Shown here one piece after another: positions 1 through 8,698 of a stretch of 56,607 bases of DNA. Both the position numbers and the translations under genes were made by a program. The stretch's first letter is position 1, and the number at the start of each line of letters is the position of its first letter. Origin of the DNA: Akkermansia muciniphila (GTDB taxonomy: Bacteria; Verrucomicrobiota; Kiritimatiellia; RFP12; JAAYNR01); assembly GCA_945870025.1 (NCBI GenBank), contig CAMBQN010000017.1:1-56607 (forward strand), written 5' to 3'. The notes below the pieces were generated by a model. That model ran no database searches. It saw nothing but the letters and a program-made list of their open reading frames with translations, and was not told where the DNA came from.

Positions 1-818
1 TTTGTCCCGAAGTCTTGTGCGGACAGCGCGGGCGCCGCCTCCCGCGTCGGCCCGCCGTAGGCCATGGTCCAGGCGTTCGACGCCGGCGTGACCGGCGTCG
101 TTGCGGAGCGAATCTCGGCGCCAAGCGACGCCCAGCGATCCGTGTCGCCAAGCTTCTGGAGTTCGGCCCAGGCCCATTGCGCCTGGGTTGTATCCCCGAC
201 CCGGGCGCAGGCCACGACTAGGCGCGCCAGCAAATCGGAACGCGATGCGTCCGTCGTCGGGACTTCGTCCAGCAGGTCCTGCAAGAGCCGACGCGCCTCC
301 GTGAAGCGCTCCTGGTCGAGATAGAGGCCAGCCAGGCGCAGGCCCGTTTTCACGCGTGCGGCGTCCGGCAGACCGTTTCGATACGACGCCTCCAGCGTCG
401 CCAGGTCCAGGGGGGGAGGGGACCGGCCCGAAAGATCCACGGGCGGCGCTCCGATCCGCAGACGGTAGGCCGTGAGGGTCCGTTCCGGGAGCGCGCGCAT
501 GAGCGCGCCGGCCAGCTTCCGTGCCGGCAGGAACGTCACGCCATTGGTCGAAGCCATGACCTCCGGGCCAACCTGCATGACGCGCAAGAGTAGGGACAAA
601 GCCGCGTCCGGATTTCCCGCCCGCAAGGACTGCATGGCGTTGGCCAGCCAGGTATTGATCTCCGCGTCCGGATTCGCCACCGCATTCGCCACGGCAGGCT
701 GGTCGTTGGTGGACGCATCCTGCGCCAGCGCGTGCCCGACGGCAACGCAGGCCACGGCACCGAGCCAGACGCAGCAGCAGAGGCTGCGGCGGTGAAGTTT
801 CGGCAAATCGAATCTCAT
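1..818 (-). CDS. Secreted TPR-like / probable beta-propeller protein, C-terminus cut off by window edge
   Basis: The minus-strand frame stays open from an ATG at 818 to base 1, so about 272 residues are visible and the C-terminus lies outside the window. The start has a GAGAGGG-type ribosome site about 8 nt upstream. The N-terminus is a signal peptide (basic residues, a Cys/Trp/Ala-rich core, then ALAQDAST). The middle is alpha-helical and Leu/Ala-rich with TPR-like periodicity. Near the edge the sequence AWTMAYGGPTR resembles the first blade of a PQQ/BamB-like propeller. Function is unknown; a periplasmic or exported scaffold is the most that can be said. The propeller assignment rests on a short stretch and is tentative. 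Confidence 0.7.
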   Translation of the reverse strand, partial: MRFDLPKLHRRSLCCCVWLGAVACVAVGHALAQDASTNDQPAVANAVANPDAEINTWLANAMQSLRAGNPDAALSLLLRVMQVGPEVMASTNGVTFLPARKLAGALMRALPERTLTAYRLRIGAPPVDLSGRSPPPLDLATLEASYRNGLPDAARVKTGLRLAGLYLDQERFTEARRLLQDLLDEVPTTDASRSDLLARLVVACARVGDTTQAQWAWAELQKLGDTDRWASLGAEIRSATTPVTPASNAWTMAYGGPTREAAPALSAQDFGT

Positions 819-842
819 AGCTTCATCCCTCTCTTGTTGATG

Positions 843-900
843 TCGATGGATTCGAGGGAATCGATTCATTCGATTGATTCGATTCATTCGATTCTATCGC
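843..900. repeat. TCGA-phased 9-bp repeat array 1
   Basis: TCGA occurs at 843, 852, 861, 870, 879 and 888, with a degenerate TCGC at 897. The spacing is exactly 9 bp throughout, with units such as CGATTCATT. The array lies between the start of the upstream minus-strand gene and the stop of the next. Because TCGA is its own complement, the array is largely self-complementary. Two similar arrays lie at 37.1 and 37.6 kb. Confidence 0.9.
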
Positions 901-912
901 CGGGTGCGCGGC

Positions 913-3780
913 TCAGCGAACCCGGTAAATGACCCGCGTTTCATCCCACACCAGCCGTTCTTTGTTTTCCTGCCACCAGGCGCGCCATTCGGACGCTGTC
1001 TTGACAAAGGAGGAGGGGACGAGGTTGACATTCCCGTCGATCGGCTGTCCGGCTACCCAGGCTTTCCATTCGCGTTCGATCGTGTCTAGGGGCTGACCGT
1101 AAACCGTGACGAGCAGTTCTGCCGGCTTGGCACCCTTTCCCCCGGCTTGCAGTTGCTGCACAAAACGCCGCATGTGTCCTTTCGTATGCAGGAAAAGCAT
1201 GAACGAACTGGCCAGGCAGGGGTCTCCCTCCTCGATCAATCGCGACAAGGTGTAAGTTTCGATCTTTTCCTTGGCCACCGGGAAGCGCCAGTTGCTGAAG
1301 TATCCGAACGAAATGTTCAGCGTGCCGTCGTCCGCGACAGAACCCATGAATTTCTCGAAGAACATCGGGATGCCTTCGTTGATCCAATCCGGATGGTGCG
1401 CCATGCCGCCGACGGTGAGAAAATGATGCACCAGTTCATGCGTGGCCGTTCCAAGGCCCCGCTCGACATTCACCACCAGCGTGTTCCGGGCAGGCTGGTA
1501 GTACCCGAACGGCGAGGGCGGTTTGCCGGGGGCGTGGAACGCTTCATAGTCCGCCGTCTTGCTGAAGAGCAGCATGTTCAGTTTCTGCGGTTGCGCCAGC
1601 GGGAAGTAGTTCGTCGAAAAATAGGTGTAAAAGCCATCGAAGAAGGCGGCGTAGTGCTTGGCTTGAACCTCGGAAAGATCGGTGTGGATCACGAACTTGG
1701 CCCTGTCAAGCTGCCGGGAAAGCGTGTCGCGAGCGACCTCCGACGCAGGCTTGCCCGCTGCGGGCGGGTTCGTCGCCGGCGTGTCGGGCGTCGGGATGGC
1801 CGATGACGGAGGCGTGCCGGCCCCGGGCGTGTCAGGCGCCGGATCTTTTCCCTCGAACGCTTTCACGATCATTTCCATTCGCTTGCGCTGCTCTTCGCTA
1901 CCCTGCGCCGGCAAAAGGCCCATCGCCTTCCGGATGGTGGCCACGGACTCCTCCACCTTGCCATTCGCGTGCTGGGCGAACCCCAGCGTCTGAAGAAATC
2001 GCGGGTTGGTGGGTTGTGCCGCGACGGCGCGTTCGGCGAAGCGCAACCCGGCGACCGCATCTACCGGGTGGGCGGGGTCATTACCAAGCAGAAACTGTGC
2101 CGCCTGCTGCTGCAGGCTGGCGTTGCCCGCGTCCGCGTCCGCCCAGCGGCAGATGATTTCAGCGGATCGCGGCACGTCCTTGAGCGTGGCGGCCAACGTC
2201 TGCATCTCCTTGAACCCGCCGTCCAGGCCACGCGCCGGGTCCAGCTTGACGGCTGCATCGAGGTCGTCCAGCGCCCCGGCGAAGCGTCCCTTCGCCTGGC
2301 GGTAACGCGAGCGGCGGAGGAGATCCGCCACGGTCGTCAGGTCTTTCCCTTCGAGCGCGGCCGTCGTGTCGCCGGGCTTCACAACCAGTTCAGCCGAGAA
2401 CATCATCTGCGGGTCGCCGCGCGCGATCAGCGAAGCGATCAGCGCCTCAACCGTCCGCTTCGGCGTGGCCGAAGTCAGTTCCTTGCCGCCGCACAGCACG
2501 CGCACGGGCTGATCGAGATCTGCCATGCGGTCGTTGAGCAGGATGACGAGTTCTCCGACGTGATCGGCTTCTTCGATCGTCACCGTGTTGCCTTCCCGGC
2601 TCGCGACGATGCGCTGGTAGGCGCCCGGTTGATCATTGCGCAGCCAGCCGGCCTGCCGCGCATAGTGCGCCGCCGCGGCCCAGTCGCGCGCGTTCAGTTT
2701 GTCGATGTTCTCCTTGGAGTTTCCCGCAGTGGGGAAGGGCTGCTGCCAGACGATGCGCATGGGAAGCGGCTCGCGCGTATGCCGGGCCAGCCAGCCCGGC
2801 GCGTCGCCGTCGTTGATCTGGTGCCCCTGGCCGGCGTGTTCCTTGAATACCACCTCGTAGCCCGCCGGATCGAGTTCGTGGAACCCCTTGAGCGCGGCGG
2901 CGAACGCGCGGGACAGCGGCAGGCGGCCGAAGTCGATATCGGTGCCTCCGGATTGTATCAGGATGGGCGTGTTGCGCAGGTTGTCCGGCTGACTGCGTCC
3001 GGTCGCGCCCACGAACCCCGCTCCGGAGCTGGCGGATACCGCGGCCCAGCGGTCGGGCAGCGTGGGCGCAAGGTGCATCACGCCCCAGCCGCCCATGGAA
3101 AAGCCCATGAGGTAGATCTTGTCCGGATTGACATCCCACAGGGCCAGGGCCTCGGCCAGGATGCGGTCGAGCAGGGGATAGTTGACCGAATCGTACCAGC
3201 TCTCGGCCAGGTCCCGCAGCGAACGCGGGCAGAGGTAGAGACCGGTCCCGATCACGTACTGCGTGCGGGTCAGCACCCAGCAACGATCATTGTCCGCCTT
3301 ATTGTTCCCGCCCGCATGCAGGTTGATGTAGAGCGGCCAGCCGCCTTCCGGCTTCTGACCGAACACGCGCGTGAAATAGCGCATGACCAGCGCGTGCTTC
3401 TTCTCCGGCGCCGCCTGCCAATCCGCCGCTACGACGCCCTTGCCCGTGGTCCAGGGATCACCGAGCTCGATCTGCTGCGGCGTGCGCGTCTCCTTCACCT
3501 GTTCGGTCCAGGCGGTCCACAACGCCTGGCGCCACGCCTCCGAATCCGCCTTGCCGAGTGGGGGAAGATTGGCGCCTGGGCGCGGCGTTGCGGCGCGCAC
3601 GTCCGGCGCAAGCGCGGCGTGATCCACCTGGGCGCGTATCAGCCGGAGCAATTCCGTCTGCTCAGGAACGGGCACGTCTCCGGCCCCCGCGCCTGTGGCA
3701 GCCAGCCACACGGCGAGCGCCATGACGGATCGGATTCCGGGGCGCGCCTGCGCGATCAGGGGGTTCAGATATCGGCTCAT
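913..3780 (-). CDS. Secreted fusion: alpha/beta hydrolase, TPR region, HExxH metallopeptidase-like domain
   Basis: The chosen ATG at 3780 gives about 955 residues with a clear signal peptide (Arg-containing n-region, MALAVWLAATGAGA core). An in-frame ATG at 3831 and a TTG at 3867 are alternatives; no start has a good ribosome site. The N-terminal third is an esterase/PHB-depolymerase-type hydrolase with the nucleophile elbow GFSMGGWG near residue 225. The middle holds TPR-like repeats (about 500-640) and a Pro/Thr-rich linker. The C-terminal domain has THELVHHFL near 780 and NEGIPMFFE about 20 residues on, the HExxH...E zinc ligands of gluzincins (peptidase-MA/DUF1570-like). The product probably acts outside the inner membrane on an ester or peptide substrate; the substrate is unknown. 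Confidence 0.8.
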   Translation of the reverse strand: MSRYLNPLIAQARPGIRSVMALAVWLAATGAGAGDVPVPEQTELLRLIRAQVDHAALAPDVRAATPRPGANLPPLGKADSEAWRQALWTAWTEQVKETRTPQQIELGDPWTTGKGVVAADWQAAPEKKHALVMRYFTRVFGQKPEGGWPLYINLHAGGNNKADNDRCWVLTRTQYVIGTGLYLCPRSLRDLAESWYDSVNYPLLDRILAEALALWDVNPDKIYLMGFSMGGWGVMHLAPTLPDRWAAVSASSGAGFVGATGRSQPDNLRNTPILIQSGGTDIDFGRLPLSRAFAAALKGFHELDPAGYEVVFKEHAGQGHQINDGDAPGWLARHTREPLPMRIVWQQPFPTAGNSKENIDKLNARDWAAAAHYARQAGWLRNDQPGAYQRIVASREGNTVTIEEADHVGELVILLNDRMADLDQPVRVLCGGKELTSATPKRTVEALIASLIARGDPQMMFSAELVVKPGDTTAALEGKDLTTVADLLRRSRYRQAKGRFAGALDDLDAAVKLDPARGLDGGFKEMQTLAATLKDVPRSAEIICRWADADAGNASLQQQAAQFLLGNDPAHPVDAVAGLRFAERAVAAQPTNPRFLQTLGFAQHANGKVEESVATIRKAMGLLPAQGSEEQRKRMEMIVKAFEGKDPAPDTPGAGTPPSSAIPTPDTPATNPPAAGKPASEVARDTLSRQLDRAKFVIHTDLSEVQAKHYAAFFDGFYTYFSTNYFPLAQPQKLNMLLFSKTADYEAFHAPGKPPSPFGYYQPARNTLVVNVERGLGTATHELVHHFLTVGGMAHHPDWINEGIPMFFEKFMGSVADDGTLNISFGYFSNWRFPVAKEKIETYTLSRLIEEGDPCLASSFMLFLHTKGHMRRFVQQLQAGGKGAKPAELLVTVYGQPLDTIEREWKAWVAGQPIDGNVNLVPSSFVKTASEWRAWWQENKERLVWDETRVIYRVR

Positions 3781-3907
3781 GGAAGATACGGGCACATGCC
3801 CGCTGAGATCGAACGGATATGAACTTTTCATACCTTTAAGAATGCCGGAACGAGAGGTCGATGTCAATGCGGCAAATCCACAGCCAATCTCCGATCTTGA
3901 GGCGGAT

Positions 3908-4035
3908 CTAATTATGAGGCGATTGAGTCATCGGGGTCGGGGTCGGTATCGGAATCGGGGTCGAAATTCCATTGGTTTTATCGATACCGATACCGATACC
4001 GACCCCGACGCCGATGGTCCCCTCTCCATAATTAG
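3908..4035. repeat. 128-bp MITE-like palindromic element, copy A
   Basis: The element starts CTAATTATG (3908-3916) and ends CATAATTAG (4027-4035), a perfect 9-bp terminal inverted repeat. Between them, arms built of GGGGTCGGGGTCGGTATCGG and CGATACCGATACCGACCCC units face each other around an AATTCCATTGG centre. The whole element can fold into one long imperfect hairpin. It encodes no protein. Copies lie at 8275 (truncated), 30502 and 32644 (inverted). This copy ends 26 bp before the icd -35 box. Confidence 0.9.
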
Positions 4036-4061
4036 AATTGCTGCCGAGCTTAAGGCGGATC

Positions 4062-4090
4062 TTGAGGAGGACGGTGCGGCGTGTTACACT
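4062..4090 (+). promoter_or_regulatory. Putative sigma70 promoter of icd
   Basis: TTGAGG (4062-4067), a 17-bp spacer and TACACT (4085-4090). The expected transcription start, near 4097, lies about 35 nt before the icd GTG. Confidence 0.6.
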
Positions 4091-4131
4091 GTTGGAAATG
4101 GACCGGTTGTTTTTGTGAAAGGAGCAGGATT

Positions 4132-5396
<1,265 letters not shown>

Positions 5397-5397
<1 letters not shown>

Positions 5398-5558
5398 TCC
5401 TAAAAAGGGCAGAAGACTGTGAGGCTGTAAGGATTGGATGGCAATCGGTTATGCAAATGTGGTCGGTTCACCATTGGGTGCGTGCGAATCTAACCGTAAC
5501 CGGTTCATTTTCAACCTTATAGACTTACTGTCTTTCAGCCTATAGCCTTTTTTAGGTT
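5397..5558. repeat. Imperfect inverted repeat between convergent genes
   Basis: TCCTAAAAAGGGC beginning right at the icd stop faces GCCTTTTTTAGG at 5545-5556. Smaller matching pieces (AGGCTGTAAG / CTTACTG, CAGCC) lie inside. The interval separates icd from the minus-strand gene ending at 5566. It could form a weak bidirectional terminator or be a degenerate small element. No gene is visible in it. Confidence 0.4.
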
Positions 5559-5565
5559 GATCCTG

Positions 5566-6777
5566 TCAGTCGGCAACCGGTGGGACTGGCTCGTTCAGGA
5601 TCTTGCCGGCCGCCGTTTCTTGCAGCGCCTTGCGGAGACGAATGTGCGCGGCCTGGAGGAACACGGCGGCCTGTTCGGGACCGCGCTGCGTGGCGATGCA
5701 GTCGAAGAAGCGGCCATAGGCTTCGGCGATTTGCTGGAACGATTCGTCACGGCCGATGGCGGCCGCGCCTATCTGCTCTCCCTTGCGCACGGCCGCGAGT
5801 CGCGCCCAGGGCTCGTCGGCAACGGCGGTCAACGCTTCTGGCGTCAATCCCTGCCAGCCGTTCGCAACCGGAGCGGCGACATCGACCGGATACACGCGAA
5901 GTTGATTGCCGAAGCGGCGCAGCGTGCCGGGTGATGTTATGCCGGGAATCAGGACGGACCGGCTGCCGGCCAGCATCCAGACGTCCCAGCCCCGTTCGCA
6001 CGCCTGGGCGTCGCCCGACGGATCGAGCACCCGCAGCGCCTGTTCGACCCGCCAGACCGCGCCTGTGGCCAGCGGCGTAAGCAAAGCGTGGAACCGGTCG
6101 CCCGGCGCGTGTTCGCCGGCGAGGAGCCCGACCAGCGCTCCGGCGATGGCCGGATCGCGCGCGGCGATGGAATCGGCGGCAAGCAGTTCCGCGAGCAACG
6201 GCAGCCGGCCGCCCGACCACATCCGATAAGCCTGCTCGAAATCGCGCAACCGCGTCTCGCGCACCTGCCGCCGCGCCAAGCCGCGCAACATCCAGACGGG
6301 CGGCTCCGTGGCGGACTTCCGTTGATCACCCGACGCGTTCGTCAGCCAGTCGCGCACAAACGCTCGTGTGAGGGCGTAGCGGAATTCGTCGAGGTCGACC
6401 CGCTCCGGATCGGGCACGTCGATCCGTTCGCGGATCTTGCCGAGGGGGTCGAGGACACGCGAGAGCGTCGCCCCAGTATCGCCGCTGGCGTTTCCGATGA
6501 AGATGAAGATCGGGCGTTTCGGCGAGCCGAAGCGGACCCCCGTTGTGCGTATCAGGTCGTCACGAACCCCGCTCACAAACGTCAGCACCGGCATCCGGTA
6601 GTCGGCCGTCTCGGCCGCCGAGCCCACCATCAGCGTCCCGTCGTTGGCGTGGATCGGGGCAGCCGGAAGCCTCGGACGCCGGGCCGGCGCGTTGGTGTTC
6701 TCACACCGCGCGGCAGCAACCGCCAGCGTCGCCGCCGCGACGGCCGTGCCGAGAAGTCTGTGTGCCGAAAAAGTCAT
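5566..6777 (-). CDS. Secreted protein of unknown function, possibly an inactive peptidase-MA-like protein
   Basis: 403 residues from ATG at 6777. A signal peptide (MTFSAHRLLGTAVAAATLAVAAARC) ends with a Cys that could be a lipobox, though the -3 to -1 residues (AAR) are poor for lipidation. The body has a predicted alpha/beta core followed by an all-helical C-terminal half. A segment near residue 131, DEFRYALTRAFVRDWL, sits where gluzincin relatives carry HExxH but lacks both His residues, so any enzyme activity of that type would be lost. No ribosome site stands out. The gene is followed on its 3' side by a repeat-rich gap and icd in opposite orientation. Function is not recognised. Confidence 0.7.
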   Translation of the reverse strand: MTFSAHRLLGTAVAAATLAVAAARCENTNAPARRPRLPAAPIHANDGTLMVGSAAETADYRMPVLTFVSGVRDDLIRTTGVRFGSPKRPIFIFIGNASGDTGATLSRVLDPLGKIRERIDVPDPERVDLDEFRYALTRAFVRDWLTNASGDQRKSATEPPVWMLRGLARRQVRETRLRDFEQAYRMWSGGRLPLLAELLAADSIAARDPAIAGALVGLLAGEHAPGDRFHALLTPLATGAVWRVEQALRVLDPSGDAQACERGWDVWMLAGSRSVLIPGITSPGTLRRFGNQLRVYPVDVAAPVANGWQGLTPEALTAVADEPWARLAAVRKGEQIGAAAIGRDESFQQIAEAYGRFFDCIATQRGPEQAAVFLQAAHIRLRKALQETAAGKILNEPVPPVAD

Positions 6778-6826
6778 GTGCGTGTTGCCTGTTTCATTTC
6801 AGTTTTCAGCATTTCAGCTTTTCTCT

Positions 6827-7585
6827 TCACCGGTACCACACCCGCCAGAGAAAGAGTCCCTGGGGGATGGCGGACGGGACGCGGGCGGTACGGGAGGAGC
6901 GGGCGTCGAGCAGGCCGCTCACCGCTTCGGGGGTTTCGGCTCCCGCTCCGACGCGGAGAAGGAAACCGACCATGCTGCGGACCTGTTTGTACAGAAAGCC
7001 GTTGCCGCAGACGCGGAAGGTGATCGCGTGGCCGCGCGCGGTGACGGTGAAGGCGAAGATCTCTCGGACCGTGCTTTCGACCTCGCGATTGGGATTGGCG
7101 GTGAAGGCTGCGAAGTCGTGTTTTCCGACGAACGCGCGGGCGGCCTCATGCATCCGCGACACGTCGAGCGGGTGGGGGACATGCGCCGCGTACAGCCGCC
7201 GTTCGGGAGGCATCACCGCATCGTTCCAGACGAAATAGCGGTATTCCTTGCGCGTCGCGCTGCGGCGGGCGTGAAAGTCGGATCGGGCCAGGACGGCGGA
7301 TCGGATGCGAATGTCGGCGGGCAGGCGGGCGTTGCACGCCCGCAGCAGGCTGGTGGCGTCCAGCCGGGTCGTCAGATCGGTGTGCGCCACCTGCCCGCAG
7401 GCATGAACCCCCTGGTCGGTGCGACCGCTGCCGTGGATCTTGACCGGGTGCCCCGTGATCCCGGCCAATGTCTCCTCCAGCGTCTGCTGCACGGAGGGCG
7501 ATCGAGGCTGAACCTGCCAGCCCGAATAGGCCGTGCCGTCATAGGCCACGGTGAACCTGAAGCGCCGGAGAATCGGTGTTGTCAT
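6827..7585 (-). CDS. truA: tRNA pseudouridine synthase A
   Basis: Isomerises U38-U40 in the anticodon stem-loop of tRNAs. The start ATG at 7585 gives 252 residues, normal for TruA, beginning MTTPILRRFRFTVAYDGTAY. The catalytic Asp lies in GSGRTDQGVHA (Asp57). The conserved ATRKEYRYFVWN, FHARRSAT and NGFLYKQVRSMVG segments are present. A longer frame to 7690 is open but lies inside rdgB. The start codon overlaps the rdgB stop (ATGA), so the two genes are translationally coupled. Confidence 0.95.
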   Translation of the reverse strand: MTTPILRRFRFTVAYDGTAYSGWQVQPRSPSVQQTLEETLAGITGHPVKIHGSGRTDQGVHACGQVAHTDLTTRLDATSLLRACNARLPADIRIRSAVLARSDFHARRSATRKEYRYFVWNDAVMPPERRLYAAHVPHPLDVSRMHEAARAFVGKHDFAAFTANPNREVESTVREIFAFTVTARGHAITFRVCGNGFLYKQVRSMVGFLLRVGAGAETPEAVSGLLDARSSRTARVPSAIPQGLFLWRVWYR

Positions 7586-8175
7586 GGTTTCAGCCAATCG
7601 CCCCACGCCTGCGCGGCGGCGGCCAGAGCCGCGCCGCGATGCGAAATTCGGTTTTTTTCGGCTGCGGGCAGTTCGGCGAAGGTCAGCCACTGGCCATCGG
7701 GAATGAAGAGCGGATCATAGCCAAAGCCCCCGCATCCGGCTTCGGCCAAGCCGATGCGCCCCTCGCACCGGCCGTCAACGGTCCAGGTGCGCCCGTCGGG
7801 CGCGGCCAGCGCCAGCACGCAGCGGAAGCGCGCGACGCGGTTGCCGACGCCCGCCAGCGCGCGCAGCAGCCGGGCGTTGTTGGCTTCCGCGTTGCTAGGC
7901 TCTCCCGCATAACGGGCCGACCGCACACCCGGCTCGCCGCCGAGCGCGTCAACCTCCAGCCCCGAGTCGTCGGCGAGTGTCCACAGTCCGCTCGCCGCGC
8001 ACAACTCGCGCGCCTTCTTGATGGCATTGCCCTCGAACGTGTCGGCGTCCTCGACGACATCCTCCGGCAGGCCGGACACCTCGTCCGCGCCGACCAGCTC
8101 AACTCCTGGAATCTTCAAAATCGCCCGTATCTCATCCAGCTTGTGCCGGTTCCGTGTGGCCACCAGTATTCGCAT
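7582..8175 (-). CDS. rdgB: XTP/dITP diphosphatase (non-canonical purine NTP pyrophosphatase, RdgB/HAM1)
   Basis: Hydrolyses ITP, dITP and XTP to monophosphates and so keeps deaminated purines out of nucleic acids. 197 residues from the ATG at 8175, with an AAGGGAA ribosome site 7 nt upstream. The product begins MRILVATRNRHKLDEI, the family's substrate-binding N-terminus. It continues with the metal-binding TFEGNAIKKA and LADDSGLEVDALGGEPGV segments, then GFGYDPLFIP and the terminal ISHRGAAL. The frame is open to 8547 but those extra residues include repeat-derived sequence and are not expected to be translated. It forms a two-gene unit with truA. Confidence 0.96.
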   Translation of the reverse strand: MRILVATRNRHKLDEIRAILKIPGVELVGADEVSGLPEDVVEDADTFEGNAIKKARELCAASGLWTLADDSGLEVDALGGEPGVRSARYAGEPSNAEANNARLLRALAGVGNRVARFRCVLALAAPDGRTWTVDGRCEGRIGLAEAGCGGFGYDPLFIPDGQWLTFAELPAAEKNRISHRGAALAAAAQAWGDWLKP

Positions 8176-8274
8176 GTCGATTCCCTTTATCAGCCGTGAA
8201 CGTGCCGCTAAGAATTCAGATGTAGTTTCCAACAAATCGGCCGAGTACGCAAGCCCAAGAATGCCCCAGCCATT

Positions 8275-8318
8275 CTCATTATGAGGCGATTGAGTCATCG
8301 GGGTCGGGGTCGGTATCA
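8275..8318. repeat. MITE-like palindromic element, truncated copy B
   Basis: It begins CTCATTATG (8/9 match to the terminal repeat) and follows copy A through GAGGCGATTGAGTCATCGGG and the first GGTCGGTATC unit. It then stops abruptly at about 8317 and is joined directly to the remnant of a nucleotidyltransferase-like gene. The centre, right arm and right terminal repeat are missing. Confidence 0.8.
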
Positions 8319-8483
8319 CTGTTACGATTACTAGAAGAGCGGGAAATTGAGTACATGATTGTTGGCGGCTACGCCGTCGCATACCATGGCCACCTAGGGA
8401 AACAGCGACAGGATGCGGCAGTTGGCGAAGGGGCGATGACCCGGGTTCTTGAACTGACGGATGCGAGGAAGTGCCGGGTTTAG
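8319..8483 (+). pseudogene. Remnant of a nucleotidyltransferase-like (MNT/DUF6036 type) gene
   Basis: The frame from 8319 to the TAG at 8481 reads LLEEREIEYMIVGGYAVAYH followed by GHLG. This is the N-terminal helix and GG-containing strand typical of minimal nucleotidyltransferases of toxin-antitoxin type. After HGHLG the resemblance ends, with no metal-binding Asp pair, and the frame stops about 30 residues later. There is no start codon or ribosome site, and the left edge is fused to repeat copy B. It looks like a deletion scar. The rest of the 8176-8698 gap holds only a promoter; no other gene is visible. Confidence 0.55.
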
Positions 8484-8623
8484 GCTGGATGAGGCGTATC
8501 TTCGAATCCAGAAGGGACGATTTCTCTCCAAGACGCAAAGCACGCAAAGGAACGGTTTCTGATCCTCTTGGCGAATTCAGTAGAGCCTACGCTCGCCGTC
8601 CCGATGGTTACCGTCCCGATGGT

Positions 8624-8652
8624 TTGACAATTGGGGCGGACAGATGTAATCT
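8624..8652 (+). promoter_or_regulatory. Putative sigma70 promoter
   Basis: A perfect TTGACA (8624-8629), 17-bp spacer and TAATCT (8647-8652), about 40 bp upstream of the start at 8699. Confidence 0.65.
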
Positions 8653-8698
8653 TCCGCCTGTTCAATCACCTATTTGATCACTATGAGGAGGTTTCACC

